A stretch of 8,051 nucleotides of DNA from Candidatus Njordarchaeota archaeon. GTDB lineage: Archaea; Thermoproteota; JANJXX01; Panguiarchaeales; Panguiarchaeaceae. The position numbers and the translations under genes were made by a program. The stretch lies in contig JAGSHR010000181.1 in NCBI GenBank assembly GCA_029855985.1, forward strand, positions 1 through 8,051, read 5' to 3'. Position 1 is the stretch's first letter. Every line of letters starts with the position of its first letter. The notes under the pieces were generated by a model. It had not been told where the DNA came from, searched no databases, and saw only the letters and a program-made list of their open reading frames with translations. Below are positions 4,804 through 8,051 of this stretch, one piece after another.

Positions 4804-5691
4804 CGTGTACTTCTTTAGTTCCTTTTCCAACTCCTCTTTTCTCTTTTTTAGTTCATTATATCTCTCAACGAAAACGTCTGCTTCTATCCTGCCTTCTTTA
4901 AACATTTTGCTTAAATCGTCCATCTCTTTGGTTATTATGGCTATTTTCTCCTCAATTTTTTTCGCAATTTCCTCCGTGGTTTTAGGTACCTTCAACTCTA
5001 TTTCCATTTCGGCTGGTGTGTATGTTGCTTTAACAACTCCATCCTCTATTCTGCTAATTCTTTTTGCGAACATTGCAACAGATATATCGTGGGTAACGAT
5101 AACCATGGTTTTCCCTGTTTCTTCATTTATCCCCTTGAACAGTTTAGCGATTTGACGGCTGTTTTCGGTATCAAGTTCACCAGTTGGCTCATCGGCGAGA
5201 ATGATTTTTGGGTCATTTGCGAGTGCTGTTGCAATAGCAACTCTTTGTTGTTCACCGCCGCTTAGCATGGTCGGCCTGTGGTTCATTCTGTGTTTCATTC
5301 CAACAAGTTCTAATAGCTCCACCGCTCTTTTTTTGCGGGTCTGTCTGGGAAAACCTGCTAGGATCATTGGCAATTCGACATTTTCTAGTGCTGTTAGGGT
5401 TGGGATTAGGTTAAAGAATTGGAAGACTATGCCCACCTTCTTTCTTCTATATTCTAATAGTTCTTTTTCCTTATAATCTGTGATATTTTCTCCGTCTACG
5501 ATTACAATGCCTGAGCTTGGTTTATCGATTCCTCCAAGTATGTTAATTAGGGTTGTTTTTCCGCTACCGCTTGGACCAACTATTGCTCTTATTTCTCCTT
5601 CGTCAACGTAGAGGTTTAATCCTCTTAATGCGGTTACGGCTGTTTCACCCGAGCCATAAACTTTAACGACGTCATTTACTTCGATACTCAT
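4795..5691 (-). CDS. ABC transporter ATP-binding protein, MacB/LolD type, with coiled-coil tail
   Basis: This 298-residue ATPase powers the FtsX-type permease encoded just upstream. Motifs in order: Walker A GPSGSGKTT (39-47), Q-loop Q91, signature LSGGEQQR (143-150), Walker B IILADEPT (163-170), D-loop ELD (172-174) and H-loop H201. All catalytic residues are intact. The nucleotide-binding domain ends near 225. A further 70 residues follow: an acidic/basic helix (about 238-262), a short KEGRIEADVF turn (265-274) like a SHOCT motif, then a Lys/Glu-rich helix to 295. LolD/MacB ATPases are usually about 220-235 residues when stand-alone, so this is a clear extension. Start ATG 5691 has GAGGTGAT (5699-5706) 7 bases ahead, in the 17-base gap after the permease stop; the pair form an operon. 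The 3' end overlaps the iron permease gene by 9 bases. Substrate unknown. Confidence 0.95.
   Translation of the reverse strand: MSIEVNDVVKVYGSGETAVTALRGLNLYVDEGEIRAIVGPSGSGKTTLINILGGIDKPSSGIVIVDGENITDYKEKELLEYRRKKVGIVFQFFNLIPTLTALENVELPMILAGFPRQTRKKRAVELLELVGMKHRMNHRPTMLSGGEQQRVAIATALANDPKIILADEPTGELDTENSRQIAKLFKGINEETGKTMVIVTHDISVAMFAKRISRIEDGVVKATYTPAEMEIELKVPKTTEEIAKKIEEKIAIITKEMDDLSKMFKEGRIEADVFVERYNELKKRKEELEKELKKYTLI
4806..4850 (+). terminator. Probable T-rich terminator of the iron permease gene
   Basis: Tracts CTTCTTT, CCTTTTCC and TTTTCTCTTTTTT follow the iron permease stop within 50 bases. They lie antisense to the ATPase gene's coiled-coil coding region, so the plus-strand RNA would end inside the opposing gene. 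Confidence 0.45.
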
Positions 5692-5698
5692 TTTAAGA

Positions 5699-5706
5699 TC
5701 ACCTCA
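5699..5706 (-). promoter_or_regulatory. Strong ribosome binding site of the ABC ATPase gene
   Basis: On the minus strand GAGGTGAT lies 7 bases before the ATG at 5691 and directly after the permease stop. It is an almost complete match to the archaeal anti-Shine-Dalgarno sequence and fixes the start of the second gene of the operon. Confidence 0.75.
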
Positions 5707-5708
5707 TT

Positions 5709-8051
5709 TTACGCGTTAATTCTCAATTCTCTGAGGACTTCTTCCCGCCTGTAAATTATATAGTAGGCGGGGAGAACGGATAGGACAAGTGATGCTATGA
5801 GGGAGATCAGGAAGATGGGGAAATACCATGGGATGGTTAAAATGTAGCCCGCGGGGTATTTTAGGTTTTCTCCGCTATTGAGCATCATGATATTGTTCAC
5901 TGAGGCCGAACTGAATGCTAAGGCTACACATCCTGCTATGAGGATGCCTATTATGGATATTAACAATGCTTCACCCATATTGAGGAGTATTAATTGTTTT
6001 TTAGATAGTCCTCTGACAATGTATAGGGCTTGCTCTTTTTTTCTCTCCCACATTGAAACAAAGATTATTATTAGCATCGTTATAAACGAAATGATAGAAA
6101 CAATGTATAATTCACTTTCATTAAACAAAACTAGAACCCATGTGAAGCTATTCAATCTCCTCTCGTGGATGTAATCCTTAAACGTGCTTATAGATATTAA
6201 TGTGAGCCCCTTTTCCTTGAAAGCATTCTTTAGTTGAGTCACAACCTCTGTAACATTAGTGTTAGGTTTAGCTTTAATAAATACGCCGTCAATATAAATA
6301 TCCTCGTTTTCCAAGAGATCCTCAGCATACTTTAGGGACACTATTATTGAGTTAACCCACAACTGTGCATCAAATAGGTAACTAGAAAAGCCGACGAGAA
6401 AATCGATTATACCTATGACTCTTAATGATTTGTGAACTATCTTATCACCAACACTATATGAAAGTGTAATTGTATCGTTTATCTTGAGATTCCGGATTTT
6501 CGCCAAGCTTTTTGTTATGATTGTTGTGTTAGGCTGATTAAACAGATTAACGAGCTCGCCTAGCGGTGGCCCTTCAATATAGGATTCATCAAAATACGTT
6601 GTGTTGAAATACGTTGAGTTAACAAATATTATGCTCCCAAGGTCAAATGCGTTATAATAGTAACCTGCCGAGTATAACGCGTAGCATTCGACCCCCTCGA
6701 CAGAATTAATAGCTTCAGATATTATGGTTGAGTTCTCAATCGGAATCGATAACCCCGTGATCTTAATGTCTGACCCAAAAGCAATTTTACTCTCAATAAT
6801 CTCTCTATTAATAGTTGTAGCCGTGTTAATAGGGTAAATGATGGCAATAGCCAACGCTAAAGACAATATCAAGAATACACGCGCCATCCTCGAAGGATTC
6901 CTAGTTAAGCTCTTAATGGGTAAATGAGCCAAATCCTTCAAAAATGGTCTAACGAACAAAAGGAGTACTCTCTTCAACTTCAATATGTTACCCGCAATCA
7001 GCTTAGAAGCAGAATAGAGGAAAAACAAAGGTCCAACTGACAAGGCCACGATTTCTATAATCATGAACGCAACCATCACCATTAATAGGATAATAGTGGC
7101 TTCGACGATTTTAACAAATGTCCTCATAACTATTAAACCTGACGCTAATTCGAAAATGCCATAAGCACCAATTATAAACAAGATCTTGTCGTGTCTCGTG
7201 AACTTGAATTCCTCCTTGAATGCAAGTTCACCAAAATTGTATCGGGAGATATCGATTTTTGAAGCCTTATTACCAACCCACAATGATACTATCAAACCAA
7301 AGGCAGCGCCCAGTATGGCGCTATACAATATGTTGTCCAAGAGATTATGTAAAGCAAACTCAAGCGGATCATATAGGATTATTTCTTCAGGAAACAGCTT
7401 GTTTACTAGAAACGCTAATTCGAATGGTGCGATTAAAGCGGATAGTACTCCTCCTATAAGCCCCGCTAAGAAACCCATCAAAGCGAATAATCCAGTAATC
7501 GTTGTTTTTTTGGTCCCCCTTATTCTTAATAGTGAGATATCCCTGGCTGTTATGTCTACTCCAAGCCAGTTTATCATAACTAGTAAAATACCACCAAGTA
7601 TAAGCACTGGAATTGTCACAATAACCGCGGAGAACTTAAGGAAAGCTGTTTGATAAGAGTACTGTCTTAGAGTATACAAAATTAGTGCATCATGGTAATA
7701 GTATCTCCCGTAATGGTCAAGTTTATACTCGACATTTGAAAGGATTTCATCTATTCGCCTCATAGAGTAGTCTAGATCCCAAGGCGTAATCAATTCTTTT
7801 TTGTCAAGCTGAACAAGGACCGTATAATCCTTACCAGGTAACTCGCCATACTTAATAGTTAAATTCACATAAATCGAATCATACAGAGTCAAAGGAGCAA
7901 TAATAGCGCTTCCTAGACTTAATTGTTCATAAGAAAAAATCCTGATTTGAATGCCTTCATTCTCATTATGTAATTTAACATTGTAACCCTTGAACAACGC
8001 TTCTTTAGGGTACATAATCTCAGATGGTGTTGGAAACGGCATCTCATGAAT
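5709..8051 (-). CDS. FtsX-type ABC transporter permease, N-terminally cut by window edge
   Basis: 781 codons are visible and the frame stays open to the right edge. The ATG at 8042 is probably internal because the protein begins in an extracellular segment with no first helix. Numbering from that Met: extracellular part 1-130; helices near 134-160, 183-212, 238-256, 287-306 and 311-345; a linker with PIKSLTRNPSR (375-385); helix 388-408; large extracellular MacB-like domain about 410-640; helices 645-664, 690-711 and 737-763; short cytoplasmic end. Two FtsX cores are recognisable by LLRIRGTKKTTITG (171-184) and IVRGLSKKQLILLNMGEALL (675-694), so it is a duplicated permease. Such proteins export lipids, lipoproteins or peptides, or transmit force across the membrane. 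Sequons at N60, N437, N475, N480, N505, N522, N596 and N641 fall in extracellular parts. The ATPase gene follows after 17 bases. Substrate unknown. Confidence 0.92.
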   Translation of the reverse strand: MHEMPFPTPSEIMYPKEALFKGYNVKLHNENEGIQIRIFSYEQLSLGSAIIAPLTLYDSIYVNLTIKYGELPGKDYTVLVQLDKKELITPWDLDYSMRRIDEILSNVEYKLDHYGRYYYHDALILYTLRQYSYQTAFLKFSAVIVTIPVLILGGILLVMINWLGVDITARDISLLRIRGTKKTTITGLFALMGFLAGLIGGVLSALIAPFELAFLVNKLFPEEIILYDPLEFALHNLLDNILYSAILGAAFGLIVSLWVGNKASKIDISRYNFGELAFKEEFKFTRHDKILFIIGAYGIFELASGLIVMRTFVKIVEATIILLMVMVAFMIIEIVALSVGPLFFLYSASKLIAGNILKLKRVLLLFVRPFLKDLAHLPIKSLTRNPSRMARVFLILSLALAIAIIYPINTATTINREIIESKIAFGSDIKITGLSIPIENSTIISEAINSVEGVECYALYSAGYYYNAFDLGSIIFVNSTYFNTTYFDESYIEGPPLGELVNLFNQPNTTIITKSLAKIRNLKINDTITLSYSVGDKIVHKSLRVIGIIDFLVGFSSYLFDAQLWVNSIIVSLKYAEDLLENEDIYIDGVFIKAKPNTNVTEVVTQLKNAFKEKGLTLISISTFKDYIHERRLNSFTWVLVLFNESELYIVSIISFITMLIIIFVSMWERKKEQALYIVRGLSKKQLILLNMGEALLISIIGILIAGCVALAFSSASVNNIMMLNSGENLKYPAGYILTIPWYFPIFLISLIASLVLSVLPAYYIIYRREEVLRELRINA

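Noticed and set aside
7186..7653. 155-codon plus-strand open frame opposite the permease
   Set aside because: It is antisense to confident FtsX permease coding sequence and has no recognisable domain. The same applies to 5878-6174, 4805-5155 and 5201-5476.
8042..8042. ATG at 8042 as the true start of the permease
   Set aside because: The frame stays open to the edge, no ribosome site can be seen, and an FtsX-type permease needs a membrane helix before this extracellular segment.
1..8051. CRISPR array, tRNA or rRNA genes, insertion sequences
   Set aside because: No regularly spaced repeats, cloverleaf-like GC-rich segments, transposase-like protein or terminal inverted repeats were seen on either strand.

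Overview
The window looks like a chromosomal segment of an AT-rich archaeon. Short TATA-like boxes lie 25-40 bases before several starts, and some starts have GGTGA or GAGGTG Shine-Dalgarno motifs. Gene ends are followed by U-rich tracts. The first gene pair includes a small protein that reads like a longin/roadblock-type fold, which is common in Asgard archaea and some related lineages. The large permease has N-x-S/T sequons almost only on its outward-facing parts, as expected for a glycosylated archaeal surface protein. I cannot name the species. No tRNA, rRNA, CRISPR array, transposase or phage gene was seen.

Layout: (1) 96-1281, plus strand, a two-gene unit. It encodes a metallo-beta-lactamase-fold protein whose metal-ligand spacing matches the diiron domain of flavodiiron proteins, followed 7 bases later by the small longin-like protein. 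(2) 1444-1998, plus strand, an NAD(P)H-dependent FMN reductase/flavodoxin-like protein with its own promoter. (3) 2186-3076, minus strand, an unrecognised six-helix membrane protein with a charged coiled-coil tail. (4) 3272-3727, plus strand, a one-cysteine AhpE-like peroxiredoxin. (5) 3940-4803, plus strand, an FTR1/EfeU-type iron permease, preceded by a 15-base palindrome that overlaps the predicted transcription start. (6) 4795-8051, minus strand, a MacB/LolD-type ABC ATPase behind a large two-module FtsX-type permease. The permease runs off the right edge, so its N-terminus is missing. The ATPase gene overlaps the iron permease gene tail to tail by 9 bases.

The left 4.8 kb has a redox and iron theme: an O2/NO-reductase-like metal domain, a flavin reductase, a peroxide-reducing enzyme and an iron importer. 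They are probably separate transcription units rather than one operon, so a shared physiological role is inference. The right 3.2 kb is an ABC export or membrane-remodelling system of unknown substrate.

The least ordinary points are: the stand-alone flavodiiron-like metal domain with His in place of the usual Glu ligand, linked to a longin-like gene; the candidate metal-regulator operator at the iron permease; the coiled-coil extension of the ABC ATPase; and the orphan coiled-coil membrane protein.
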